Shown piece after piece: positions 1 to 11,772 of a stretch of 64,000 bases of DNA. The DNA lies in contig NC_088934.1 in NCBI RefSeq assembly GCF_038396675.1, forward strand, positions 33,105,001 through 33,169,000. Reading direction: 5' to 3'. Positions within the stretch are counted from its first letter, which is position 1. Every line of letters begins with the position of its first letter. The notes below the pieces were generated by a model. That model made no database searches, had not been told where the DNA came from, and was given only the letters and a program-made list of their open reading frames with translations. Both the position numbers and the translations under genes were made by a program. The DNA comes from Hydra vulgaris. Lineage: Eukaryota; Cnidaria; Hydrozoa; Anthoathecata; Hydridae.

Positions 1-560
1 CTTTGATACTTTTGTAAAAGTCTGAGATATAATGTGAATGTCATTTTTTTGTCCTAGGTTTATAATTGCAATTTGAATTGCAAAGCAATGAAGCTTGTCT
101 GATTGCAATAATAAACTCTTGTCACAAAAAAAATTATATGATTCAGTATTGGAGAAATTTGCTGAAAAGGTAAAAATCTTTATCCCTGAAATCTGGCTGA
201 AAAAGTCAATCTACTAATTTGTTACAATTTCTGTACTTTTGCTATAGCTTTTTCTTACTATTTGCCATCTATTATTTTTTTCAAATAAAACTCTTATCAA
301 CTACATTGGCTTTTTTTCTAAGCGTTATGTAATACAATATTGAATTTATATTTTATATATAAATATATATAAAATGACTATCAATTTTACAAAAAAAAAT
401 TATGAATATGATATAATTTAACTTTACTAAATAAATAGAAAATTATTTAATTAACATGTATAAAAATATAACTAGTTAAAATTATAATAAAATGTTTTTT
501 TATTAAAATAGCTATAACGAAAATATTATGATATCAAAATAATAAATATTATGATATCAA
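1..560. other. AT-rich stretch without recognisable gene
   Basis: Reading both strands I see only short frames, A/T runs and a small AT palindrome around 350-375. Nothing supports a coding region or an RNA gene. Confidence 0.6.
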
Positions 561-880
561 GTTTTGAGTTCAGAATGGTATCAATACGTGATTTCATTTT
601 GATATCATATTAATATCATAAACTTCTCATACCAGGCTTTGAGTTCAGATATCAGGCTTTGAGTTCAGATACCAGGCTTTGAGTTCAAATACCAGGCTTT
701 GAATTCAGATAATAGGCTTTGAGTTCAGAATGAATTCAATGAGTTATTTCATTTTGATATCATATTGACATCAAAAACTTCTCATATTATAATATCAGAG
801 TTTTAGTTCAAAATGAGATCAATGAGTGATTTTATTTTGATATCATATTGATATCATAAACGTCTTATATATTGATATCA
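561..880. repeat. Degenerate tandem repeat, unit about 70-75 bp, rich in GATATC
   Basis: Three related segments follow one another (about 561-630, 716-786 and 797-868). Each has the order TTTGAGTTCAGAATG, then TCAATGAGTGATT, then a run of ATGATATCA-type palindromes and AAACTTCTCAT. The copies differ at several positions, so this is an old tandem array or the end of a repeat element. GATATC palindromes continue to about 930. Confidence 0.7.
631..730. repeat. 20-bp minisatellite, five copies
   Basis: Five head-to-tail 20-bp units of the form accaggctttgagttcagat run from 631 to 730, each with zero to three changes. The array sits inside the larger 70-75-bp repeat and was evidently amplified from one of its ends, because the same TTTGAGTTCAGA string appears once per large unit. 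Confidence 0.85.
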
Positions 881-1100
881 TAAACGTCTTGTATATTGAT
901 ACCATTGTTTGATATCATTATGATATCAATATGAAATTAAGTTTCTGACCGGAAATTTAAGTAAACAACAATATCAATACATTAGACAAGAAGCTGTTAT
1001 CAGAAAGTTTAATTAATATCCTGATTGCAAAGACATTTGGAAATGTAAATCGGCTCGTAGACCAATTTGTATATCAATTTCCGATATCATTGCACAATTA

Positions 1101-1143
1101 CCATTACTTGGGCAAAAGTAATGGTACTTGTGCAACAAGTACC
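1101..1143. repeat. Two adjoining perfect hairpins
   Basis: CCATTACTT (1101-1109) pairs with AAGTAATGG (1116-1124). Directly after, GGTACTTG (1123-1130) pairs with CAAGTACC (1136-1143). The two stems overlap by two bases, and both loops are five or six bases long. They lie just upstream of the RAG1/Transib-like fragment. No function is evident. Confidence 0.75.
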
Positions 1144-1154
1144 ATATTTTTTGG

Positions 1155-2345
1155 ACTGTTACAATAGAATTTATTAGAAAATACATTAAAACGTGTTGTA
1201 CAGTTACGTGAAGAAGTGATTCTTGAGCACATGGAATCTCTTTATACTAACGATATAATAGCTGCAATTATATTTTATGGTTTTGGTGGCAGTTCCGGTC
1301 ATTCAGTCTATCAACTGCTGGCTATCATTCTCATTTAAATTTATTTTTCTATAAATTCTATAAACTGCTGGCTATCATTCTCATTCAAATTACTTTTCGC
1401 AATAACAATCGCAGTCCTCAATCTATGCGGTTTTCTAGACCATTAAAAGTTGAATACATGAAAGAATCTACAGAAAACACTTTAAAAGAAAAAAAGATAT
1501 TGACCGACAAAAAGATAAGATAAAGCCTATAACGACTTTTTTTGTCTAGTAACAAAAAAATTAAAATCAGCTTTACTTTATTTATGACGCTAATTGAAGG
1601 CAATATTTTAAATATATTAACTGGAACAAAATAAAATCAAGCTTGTCTGATATGTGAAACTATTCCTAATGACTTTGTTAAAGTGCAGGAATTTAAAACC
1701 ATAAAATCATTTAATCCTAAACCTAATACTTTATAGTATGGCATTAGTCCACTACATATTTAGTTACGATTTTTGAATACATTGTCCACATACCGTATGG
1801 ATATGATTTGTTTAAATGGCAAGTTCGTGGTACTAATAATAAGAAAACTGTTTTATGTAGAAGAAAAAAAATAAAACAACGGTTCTTTGAGAATTTACAC
1901 CTTTACGTGGATAAATTAAAATTAGGATGTTTTGGAATTTAAAAGTTGTGCATTTAAAAATGTTAAAATATTTGCCGAAATAACTAATGTGAGTGAAGAC
2001 TAAAAAAGTTTAAAATTATGCTTACATCCATCTTTGGCCAGTATCAAATTAATTTAGATAAATTTGAAAAGTATTGTTTTGATACGTTAAAATATGTCTA
2101 AATATCCTTGGTATCCGATGCCTGCAACTGTACACAAAGTTTTAGTACACGGCAGACAAATTCTAGAAAATGCAGTACTACCAATTGGTTATTTTGGTGA
2201 AGAAGGGCCTGAAGCAAGGCATGAAGTTTATAAACATGATAGACAAAATTCATGCTCGCAAAACCAGCAGAAAAAAAAATCTAGAAGATATTTTTCATAG
2301 AGCCCTAGATACCTCAGGTCCATGGGCGGACGAGGGGTATGCATT
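1155..2345 (+). pseudogene. RAG1/Transib-like transposase, decayed copy 1
   Basis: Several frames together give a recognisable decayed transposase. The pieces in order are: LREEVILEHMESLY (about 1200); GFGGSSGHS (about 1280); a NRSPQSMRFSRPL block (1405-1450); a KWQVRG..KK block (1817-1860); and the C-terminal SKYPWYPMPATVHKVLVHG (2094-2155) with GEEGPEARHE and TSRKKNLEDIFHRALDTSGP (to 2320). The last part follows the order of the vertebrate RAG1/Transib C-terminal core, in which an E in the GEEGPEA segment would match the third catalytic acid (inference). The position expected for the first Asp (F-D-G-S-S-G in related copies, from memory) reads G here. A frameshift lies near 2245, and stops and indels are common from 1460 to 2090. 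A 34-bp segment (1312-1345) is repeated at 1362-1395. The second copy of the family is at 43428-48310. Confidence 0.62.
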
Positions 2346-3671
2346 CCATTTCTCCTTCATCCCCCCTCTTTCCACACCAGAATCTGAAAGCCCTGAAATA
2401 TCTTAGAAATTGAGGACCTTTTTTTTTTTTTGAGACGCAAATGTAGAATAAAATACAAAAATATTTAGACATACCCCCCAAAAAATAAAAAAAACGGCTT
2501 ATATTAAAATTACATTTTACAAAACAGTAAATATATTTTAACGGTTTATATTGGGGGAAAACAAACTAAAAAATTAGTATCGGTTTACTGAGTTAATTTT
2601 TTATAAAAATGCTTAAAAGTTGTTGTACAGTAGGTTGCACTCAAAGGCAATTTTACGAGGGAGGGGGAAGGAGGGTTTACGTAACTTTCTCCTCCCCCTC
2701 CCTCACCCTTAAGAAGGTGATTTTTACGAATTTAGTTGGCTAGTCGAGTATTTGACATAATTCAGTCGGTTAAAAGTCGTTTTGAGGACTTTTTTTATTT
2801 TTTTTTAGAAAACGGTATTATGAAGATTAACCCTCCCTTCCCATTCCCCCCACTTTCTTTGTAGATTTGCCTCTGATTGCATTAATAACATTAAAAAAAA
2901 TCTAGAATTTTTAAGTCTTCCTACAGATGAAGTACTTCGAAGAAAGTGGTTGAACATAATAAATCGTGCTGTAGGTGGTATTGTATTTAACAAGCGATGG
3001 TCTTCTACATTTTTCTAATGTTTGTGTTTGTTTAGCACACTTTAATACTGGTGGGTTACTTTTAACTTACATCTTATTTTAGTATTTGCAAATAAATATC
3101 GAAATATCAGTAGTTTTTATACCTTAAAATAACCAAAATAATATGTAGTCAGCAATGAAAGGCATCATTTTATTTAAACAGAGATTTAAAAGCATGTAAA
3201 AAATAAAGTAAAACCACAGAAAAGAATTACGTCGCAGACATCTTTCCGCTGTTTCTTTTGATTAACTTTTAAAGTAATTGAAGGAAATAATACGAAATTA
3301 TAGGAAATAGAATAATAATAATAGGAAATAGAAAATAATAGTAATTGAAGAAAATAAGTTATTTTTTACAATGTTTTCTTGACTTAGCGTATAAGAAAAA
3401 ATAGTTTGTTTTCCCCCAATTCAATTTGGTTACTTTTGATTTCGCAATATAGTCACGTGATTCCGACTGGATGGATAGCAAAATATAGCATGATATTGAA
3501 ATAAATAAAAAGATTTAAAAAAATAATAATGTTAAATTATTGTGTTTACTTGTTTATTACTTCTACAAAGACTGAAGAGAATATTAGTTTATATTGGTTT
3601 CAAATTAGCCTTTTTTTTAGCTAAACTTTGTTTGTTTAAATATATACTTACTAATTTCAATGTAGAGTATC
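2346..3671. other. Intergenic, no gene recognised
   Basis: Contains a GC-rich imperfect hairpin (2657-2673 with 2689-2704, GAGGGAGGGGG type) and a related CCCTCCC tract near 2830, which may be ends of a hAT-like non-autonomous element. A GGGCGGACGAGG string near 2320 also looks like an element end. Open frames here carry no recognisable domain. Confidence 0.5.
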
Positions 3672-3754
3672 ACCAGGATGGCCGAGTGGTTAAGGCGTTG
3701 GACTTAAGATCCAATGGACGTATGTCCGCGTGGGTTCGAACCCCACTTCTGGTA
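3672..3754 (+). tRNA. tRNA-Leu(UAA)
   Basis: The complete cloverleaf can be folded by eye. The acceptor stem ACCAGGA pairs with TTCTGGT (one G-T pair). The D arm contains the A box TGGCCGAGTGG. The anticodon stem TTGGA/TCCAA (3698-3702 with 3710-3714) encloses the loop CTTAAGA with anticodon TAA at 3705-3707. A long type II variable arm GGAC-GTAT-GTCC follows, then the T arm GTGGG/CCCAC with GGTTCGAAC. The discriminator is A at 3754 and CCA is not encoded. The long variable arm and the UAA anticodon both fit leucine, decoding UUA, a codon expected to be frequent in an AT-rich genome. A TTTTTT run from 3757 would terminate RNA polymerase III. No intron. The 95-residue frame across this locus is a by-product. 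Confidence 0.96.
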
Positions 3755-3756
3755 GC

Positions 3757-3763
3757 TTTTTTC
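3757..3763 (+). terminator. Pol III terminator of tRNA-Leu
   Basis: A T run begins three bases after the discriminator base (AGCTTTTTTCT), the usual position and composition for RNA polymerase III termination. Confidence 0.8.
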
Positions 3764-4676
3764 TCTCACCAATGTTGCCGACGAGCGAATAACTTTCCAC
3801 CTTTTGCGCTCTCGTCCGCGGAGAACTAAAAACGTCGCTTCATGAAACTTCAAAGTAGTTAATTAAATCATAGTCATTGTATTTAACTAGTCTAGAAACG
3901 CTGGCCTTTTTCTTATAACACTTAAGTTTTTCTCTATACTATTGATCAGCCTACTTTAGAGTGTATCAAACTGTAAACATATTTCGCTATAGTTAAGTTG
4001 CATTTATTCTGGGATAAATATTGAAATTACTGGAGCAAATTGTGCTTATTTTGGTTATTCAGATTCAAGAAATTATTTTGGATTGCATACATATTTCGTA
4101 TTCCCAATAAAAATGATAAATATATCATAACAGTTAATAACAGTTAATAATAATAATAATAAAAATAAACAGACATGAACAGTTAATAAATGTAGTTACG
4201 TGGCAGAGCTTGAAATGGTTTGAATATGCTATATGAAAATATTTTATTGATGCAAACATTTTATCGACTGTATAACTAGATGGATGTCTATAGATATAAA
4301 CACTTATTGTTATAAATTCAAAGAATATTTATTTTAAATGTTAGCTAATAGAGCTTAATAAACTTTATATTTTATATAGAGTTTACTTAGCTGGATTAGT
4401 TAATAATTTATATATCACTTTTTATATTTATCTTTACTTGAAACAATAAAAAATCATTTTTATAACTTTAAATAGTTCAAAAGGACTTATTGCTGGATCA
4501 CAATCTATTTAATAAAAGTGAGGAATTTTTATCTTTGCTGGCCATTCCAGAAGATTTTGTTTATGTCAATATATTTATATAAAATTAACATAGTTGTATA
4601 GATCTTAAAAAGTATTAAGAAATGAGGGGTCTTTCATCTTTAGAAGTTAATTAGATCCAAAGTTATAGCATTTCTT
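3764..4676. other. Intergenic, no gene recognised
   Basis: AT-rich sequence with short simple repeats (AATAATAATAA near 4145) and no coding signal on either strand. Confidence 0.6.
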
Positions 4677-4867
4677 ATGCTGGAAAAAATTTTGATGCAA
4701 AAGGTTCTAGCTTTATTATAAAAAATGATATAAGAGAGTAAAATTCATGGAAATTACGTGCCAAATATCAAATGTTTTTCATTACCTATCTTAGGGTACG
4801 CTACCTTAGGGTAGTACATGTGGTATACCCTAAGTAAGGTATAATTCAACGTCTTGCTAAAAGTAGT

Positions 4868-5843
4868 ATGTCTCATGCAGACATTGCTACAATTTACATG
4901 GTTGAACGCACTACAATTTGGCGTGTTGTAAAGCAGGTTATCCCCCTGTCTCCTAAAAAGAGGTCTGGACGTCCTAGAGTCACTTCACAGCGTACTGACC
5001 TCAGGATGGTAACAATGGTCAAGATGAATCCTTCAATAACCTCTAGTAACCTACAGAACAGCATACCAACACTTTCTAATGTCTCAAAGCGCACAATCCG
5101 TCACAGACTTTCTGCGGAATTAAACTTACCTGCACGAAGGCCATTTAAGAAACCATTAGTAACTGAAAAGATGAGAAAAAACGCATTGAGTTCTGCCAGA
5201 AGCATCAAAATTGGACAGAAGAGCAGTGGACACAGGTTATGTTCAGTGATGAGTCCATGTTTCGTCAGTTCTCAGATGTTAAGCTTTTTGTTCGTCGACC
5301 TACTAGTTCTAATCCTACCAATCCTAAATACACATGCAAAACTGTAAAGCATTCATCTTCTGTAATGGTTTCGGGTTGTTTTTCTGCTCATAGCCTCGGA
5401 GATTTAAACTTTTTGCCCAAAGGAGAAACTATGAATGCAAAAAAGTACCTCAACGTTTTGAATGAATCTCTAATCAATTTCATAATTATTCATCAGTGCA
5501 CAATTTTTCAACATGATTCAGCACCATGCCACAGTGCAAAGTCAGTGAAGCAGTGGCTTGGATCAAAAAACATACAGTTGCTTGATTGGCCTGGAAATTC
5601 TCCAGAGATCAACCCAATTGAAAATCTTTGGATGTTAATCAAGAAGCGTGTATCTGCTAAGAACTGCAGTTCATTAGATGGTTTAAAAAATGCTATTCGT
5701 TATGTATGGTGTACATATGGTATACATATGGTGTACATATGGTGTATGAAATTACATCAGGACTATGTGAAAATCTTGCCAAATCCATTATCAAACGAAT
5801 AAGCGATGTGTTAAAAAACAAAGGATATCCTACTAAATATTAA
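4868..5843 (+). pseudogene. Tc1-like transposase, DD34E, with two frameshifts
   Basis: A paired DNA-binding N-terminus (helix-turn-helix with GRPR hinge, KKRSGRPRVTS) is followed by the DDE catalytic domain: VMFSDESMF (first D), FQHDSAPCHSA (second D) and PGNSPEINPIENLW (E). I count 34 residues between second D and E, the Tc1 spacing. All three acids are present. Breaks: the frame changes in the A6 run at 5176-5181, and again at 5708-5740, where an 11-bp unit is present three times. After the second shift the frame ends normally with ITSGLCENLAKS and a TAA at 5841-5843. Without these two indels the protein would be close to full Tc1 length, so this copy died fairly recently. Confidence 0.88.
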
Positions 5844-5945
5844 TAGTACATCTGTTTAAAATGATTATACAATGTAATAAAAATAATTGAACTTGTTTTT
5901 GGTGAAAATATAATGTTTTTGGAAATATTATTGTTTTTGGAAGTA

Positions 5946-7233
5946 ACGTCTGTTCACAAAAAATCCGGACTGATTTCAAATGTACACAAATTGTTCTAAA
6001 TTTCGAATTTTTGATTCGAAATTTTTAAATTTAATCGGTCAACAACAACAGTTTCATTTTGTGGCAAAATTGAGTTTAAATAATTAATTCAAATAAACAT
6101 GGAGCATCTAAAAGAGAACGATGTTAGAAATGTGATTGGAAATTTTTATAAACAAAACATAAACAGTGGAAAGAAATTTACAGTGGATCATTTTAAGAAA
6201 ATGGGAATCACTAAATCTACAATTTATGACATAATTAAAAGGTCTGAAAATAATTTGCCAATGAATAGAAAAATTGGTTGCGGTAGAAAACCTTATGATT
6301 GCAAGAGCAGAAGAGAGAATCGGGATTTCGCAAAGAAAATTGGCACTAAAATATAAGATAAGCGTTTCATATGTAAATAGATTATTAAGTATGCATGGAC
6401 TAAAGTATACCAAAAGAAAAAATGCACCAAAAACAACAGAAAAGCAAGAAATTAAACAAAAAAAAAACTTATTAAAACTTTCAAAAACTTTTTTCAAGCC
6501 ATCAAATGAGTTTGAAATCATCATGGACGATGAATCTTATTTCTGTGTAAATGGTGCAAATTGTTCACAAAACTCTGGCTACTATACAAAGGATAGTTCT
6601 CAAACTGATCCTGACATTAAATTCAACTTCAAAAAAAAGTTTGACGAGAAAGTTCTCGTTTGGATTGCAATCACTCGTTTTGGTCATTCATCGCCTTATT
6701 TTGCTGTAAAAAACTGTGCACTGGATGCAAAAACTTATTCTAAAGAATGTATTACAAAAAGACTTCTTCCATTTATAAATTCCAAGCATCAAAACATGAA
6801 AATTTTATTTTGGTCTGACGGAGCGAGATGTCATTATGCAAAACACACATTAGAAACTTACAACACTTTAGGCATTAACTTTGTCGACGCTAAAGATAAC
6901 CCCCCAAATGTACCGCAGTTAAGGCTAATTGAAAATTTTTGGGCACATTTAAAAGCAAAAGTTTATGGAAATGAATTTACTGCGAAAAATCTTGACCACG
7001 TTAAGAATAGAATTCGATTAAAGTTGAAAGAGTTTGATCCAGACTACTTTTTCAACCTAATGGATTCAGTCAAAACTAAAGTTCGAAAAGCCGCTGATTT
7101 AGGACCACTTTCGGTTATAAAATAGTTAACAATGTACAGTCACTCATTTTAGTTAAAATTTTTGTCAAAAATTGATTAATTTTGTATTCAATTAAGAACA
7201 ATTTTTCATTCCGGATTTTTTGTGAACAGACGT
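5946..7233 (+). mobile_element. Complete mariner-type element, 1,288 bp, DD37E
   Basis: Perfect 24-bp terminal inverted repeats (5946-5969 and 7210-7233; outer bases ACGTCTGTTCAC) are flanked on both sides by the target dinucleotide TA (5944-5945 and 7234-7235). The ends are identical over their full length, suggesting recent insertion. The element lies inside the 3' untranslated part of the older Tc1-like element, in the same orientation. It contains a single transposase frame with one frameshift. Confidence 0.95.
6099..7125 (+). pseudogene. DD37E mariner/Tc1-superfamily transposase, one frameshift
   Basis: The first frame (ATG 6099, MEHLKENDVRNVIGNFY) gives the N-terminal helix-turn-helix region up to a GCGRKP hinge. 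The second frame continues from about 6290 (GISQRKLALKYKISVSYVN) to the stop at 7125. The catalytic residues are IIMDDESYF (first D), FWSDGARCHYA (second D) and LRLIENFWAHLK (E), with 37 residues between second D and E. This spacing and the NPPNVPQ-type segment before the E place it with DD37E lineages rather than classic Tc1 (DD34E) or mariner (DD34D). A single one-base indel between about 6285 and 6300 splits the frame; otherwise it is intact. The start at 6099 lies 153 bp inside the left terminus. Confidence 0.9.
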
Positions 7234-7341
7234 TAATTATGAAATGTAATTACGATGTTGCAAGATATTTTGCATTTGTGTACACATTGCAAACATTGAT
7301 TTGTGTAAAATTGTGCCTTGTTGCAAGACTTTTTGCCAGCA

Positions 7342-7532
<191 letters not shown>

Positions 7533-8242
7533 ACATGTAAATATTGGTGGTGTCATTAAAATTTTAAAACTGAAAAGACAATTATATCATTTTAGTTAAT
7601 GAAAGTTGTATTACTGTTTTATTATAAAGTTACTAAACCATACTATAAAGTTACTAAAACTATTAAATATACATTAAGTAGTTATTTTACTTCTTCAGAT
7701 ACTAGTAACATGCAAATAATATTTTTTTTAAATATGTGGCTATGAAAATAGCCGTTTTAGTAGTCATCTCACTTCCTCTTTAATGTTCTTGTTTCACAAT
7801 TAAGGGCGTTTTTTAATTAATGCTCTTTATATATATCAATTTTGTTTGACTTTTTTAAGTCTTGAAAGCTTTCTGTTTATGTTTTGCAAAATAATATTTT
7901 CGAAATTATACATACAGAGTTAGACAATCACGCACATTTTTATTGTGCGTGATTGTCTAATTCTGTAATCCAATAATGCTATAATTCCTTTTGTATTCCA
8001 TCTAGCATTCCTAATATTTGAAAGATCCTTAAAACTAATTTTGGCTAAATCTTATTTTTCTATATAATATCTGCAATGACGCCGTAGCTCACACAAAAAC
8101 TTCATGTCATCTTATCATATCACTGCTGGTATGCTGATGATTAAGGTTGAATGTTTGAAATTTTTAATCAAAACATCATAATTTTGTATCAGTTCATCAA
8201 CAAAAAAATATTTTATATTTGGTCAAAATATTTTGTCTTAAA
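7533..8242. other. Intergenic, one strong hairpin, no gene recognised
   Basis: AT-rich with no recognisable frame. It contains the 7914-7966 hairpin listed separately and a small direct repeat (CATACTATAAAGTTACTAAA type) near 7620-7660. Confidence 0.55.
7914..7966. repeat. 53-bp hairpin with 23-bp arms
   Basis: The left arm 7914-7936 (starts ACAGAGTTAGAC) pairs with 7944-7966 at 22 of 23 positions, around the 7-base loop TTTTTAT. No transposase or target duplication is seen around it. It could be a tiny fold-back element, a local inverted duplication or a small RNA precursor; nothing in the sequence decides between these. Confidence 0.85.
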
Positions 8243-9425
8243 ATATTTAATCTATGACATGCTTCAATAAAAAATCTAACACATTATGCTGGCAACCAAT
8301 ATATTGTGGAACTTCCAAATTCCTGGCTATAAACTCTTTTTTTAAATATGCTCCAACACCACCTTTTGCTCCAGTATTTGTGTTTGTTGTGTCACAAATA
8401 ACCACTTTTATTACTTCCCATATACCAAATTCATTTAGCAAACTAACAATGCTGAAACAGTTGTTTTGGCTTTGCCATCCTCTAAAAGCAAGGCTGACAA
8501 CTTTATTTCTGGATCATTGTTTTTTAAAACTACAACTGGCATTTCTTTTTGTATAATGTTCTTGCCATCAAAATAAAGTGCCCATAAATATTTCTAAAAT
8601 AATTCTTTTTTAAATCTTTTTTAAATTTATTAGCTTCTTTCATAACTGCTTTGTAAATACCTGCCAATGTTGGAATTGCAATATTAATACCTTCTTCTGA
8701 CAATGGATAAATTGATGACTTTTTTGCTCTGGTGTATACTTAGCTTTACATTCATCACTAAAGAAACAGCTGAAGCAGTTGAAGCTTTTCTTTTTCTTTT
8801 AGGTCTACCTAAATTGCTAGTAGATGGGGAAAAATCATCGTCAGTCTCGCTTTCACCGTTATTAGTCAGTGATTTCTATTTGATGCATGGTTTTGCTGAC
8901 AACAGTTACTTTATTTTTGATACATTTAGATGGATAAGTTGGAACAATTTTTGAAGTAACATATCCTACTTTTCCACTACTTTCAACTTGCACTTTGTAA
9001 AAAATTTTTCTACAATACTCAGCCTTACACCTTTTTTGTTTGTAATATCAAATAATAGTTTATTATAATTGCTGATACTGATTATCTGTGCCTTCTGATC
9101 TCTGTGGTATTTATTCACCAAATTTTCAACTTTTCTTGAAACAGATTTTTCTGCTATAGCTGGAAAATTCAGTTTGGCCCATAATGAAATTAGTTTACAA
9201 GTGATAACTTTGTATCTTTCAAAACCAGATTTCTCTAGGAAGCCCAAGTAATTGAACCTCCCTAAAACAACTAGTGCATTTGGAATTCTAATTAGATTGT
9301 CAAGTGTTTCTTCAATTTTATTGATTTCTGTTCTTTTTGGCTTTGCTTTCTCATAATGAACTGAATTGGTTTGCCAAGTTTTCTTGTTTTTATTTATGAC
9401 ACCACTGCTTATTTTATACATCCCT
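8243..9425 (-). pseudogene. DDE-type transposon protein of unassigned superfamily, decayed
   Basis: The N-terminal part (9421 to 8966) has a RTEINKIEETLDNLIRIPN block, VVLGRFNYLGFL and KLISLWAKLNFP. After several frameshifts come LSEEGINIAIPTLAGIYKAV (about 8700-8640), YFDGKNIIQKEMPVVVLKN (about 8575-8520) and, at 8441-8247, VICDTTNTNTGAKGGVG followed by YIGCQHNVLDFLLKHV. I know this layout as an uncharacterised multicopy family in cnidarian and aphid genomes (from memory). The D of FDGK and the D of CDTT look like the first two acids of an RNase H-like DDE transposase, which is inference. The C-terminal part is missing: the frame runs out at 8247. Confidence 0.6.
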
Positions 9426-9626
9426 ACCGTAAAAAGATTTAAATAATGAAATATTCTTTATAATTTTAAATAATGAAATATTCTTTATAATTTTAAACAT
9501 ATTTTAAAAAATGTACTTGCACATTGAAAGATAACTTTAGCAAGGTTTTGTATAACAAAAAAATAACTTAAAATTACTTAATTAATTGATACGAAAAGTA
9601 AACTAGTATATATGTATCACTAAATC

Positions 9627-11772
<2,146 letters not shown>

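Noticed and set aside
631-730. CRISPR-like array
   Set aside because: Units are contiguous 20-bp tandem copies without unique spacers, in a eukaryotic repeat context.
3542-3829. 95-codon plus frame
   Set aside because: Runs through the tRNA-Leu gene; no domain, composition follows the tRNA.
6108-6524. 138-codon minus frame
   Set aside because: Antisense shadow of the DD37E transposase, which has catalytic motifs on the plus strand.
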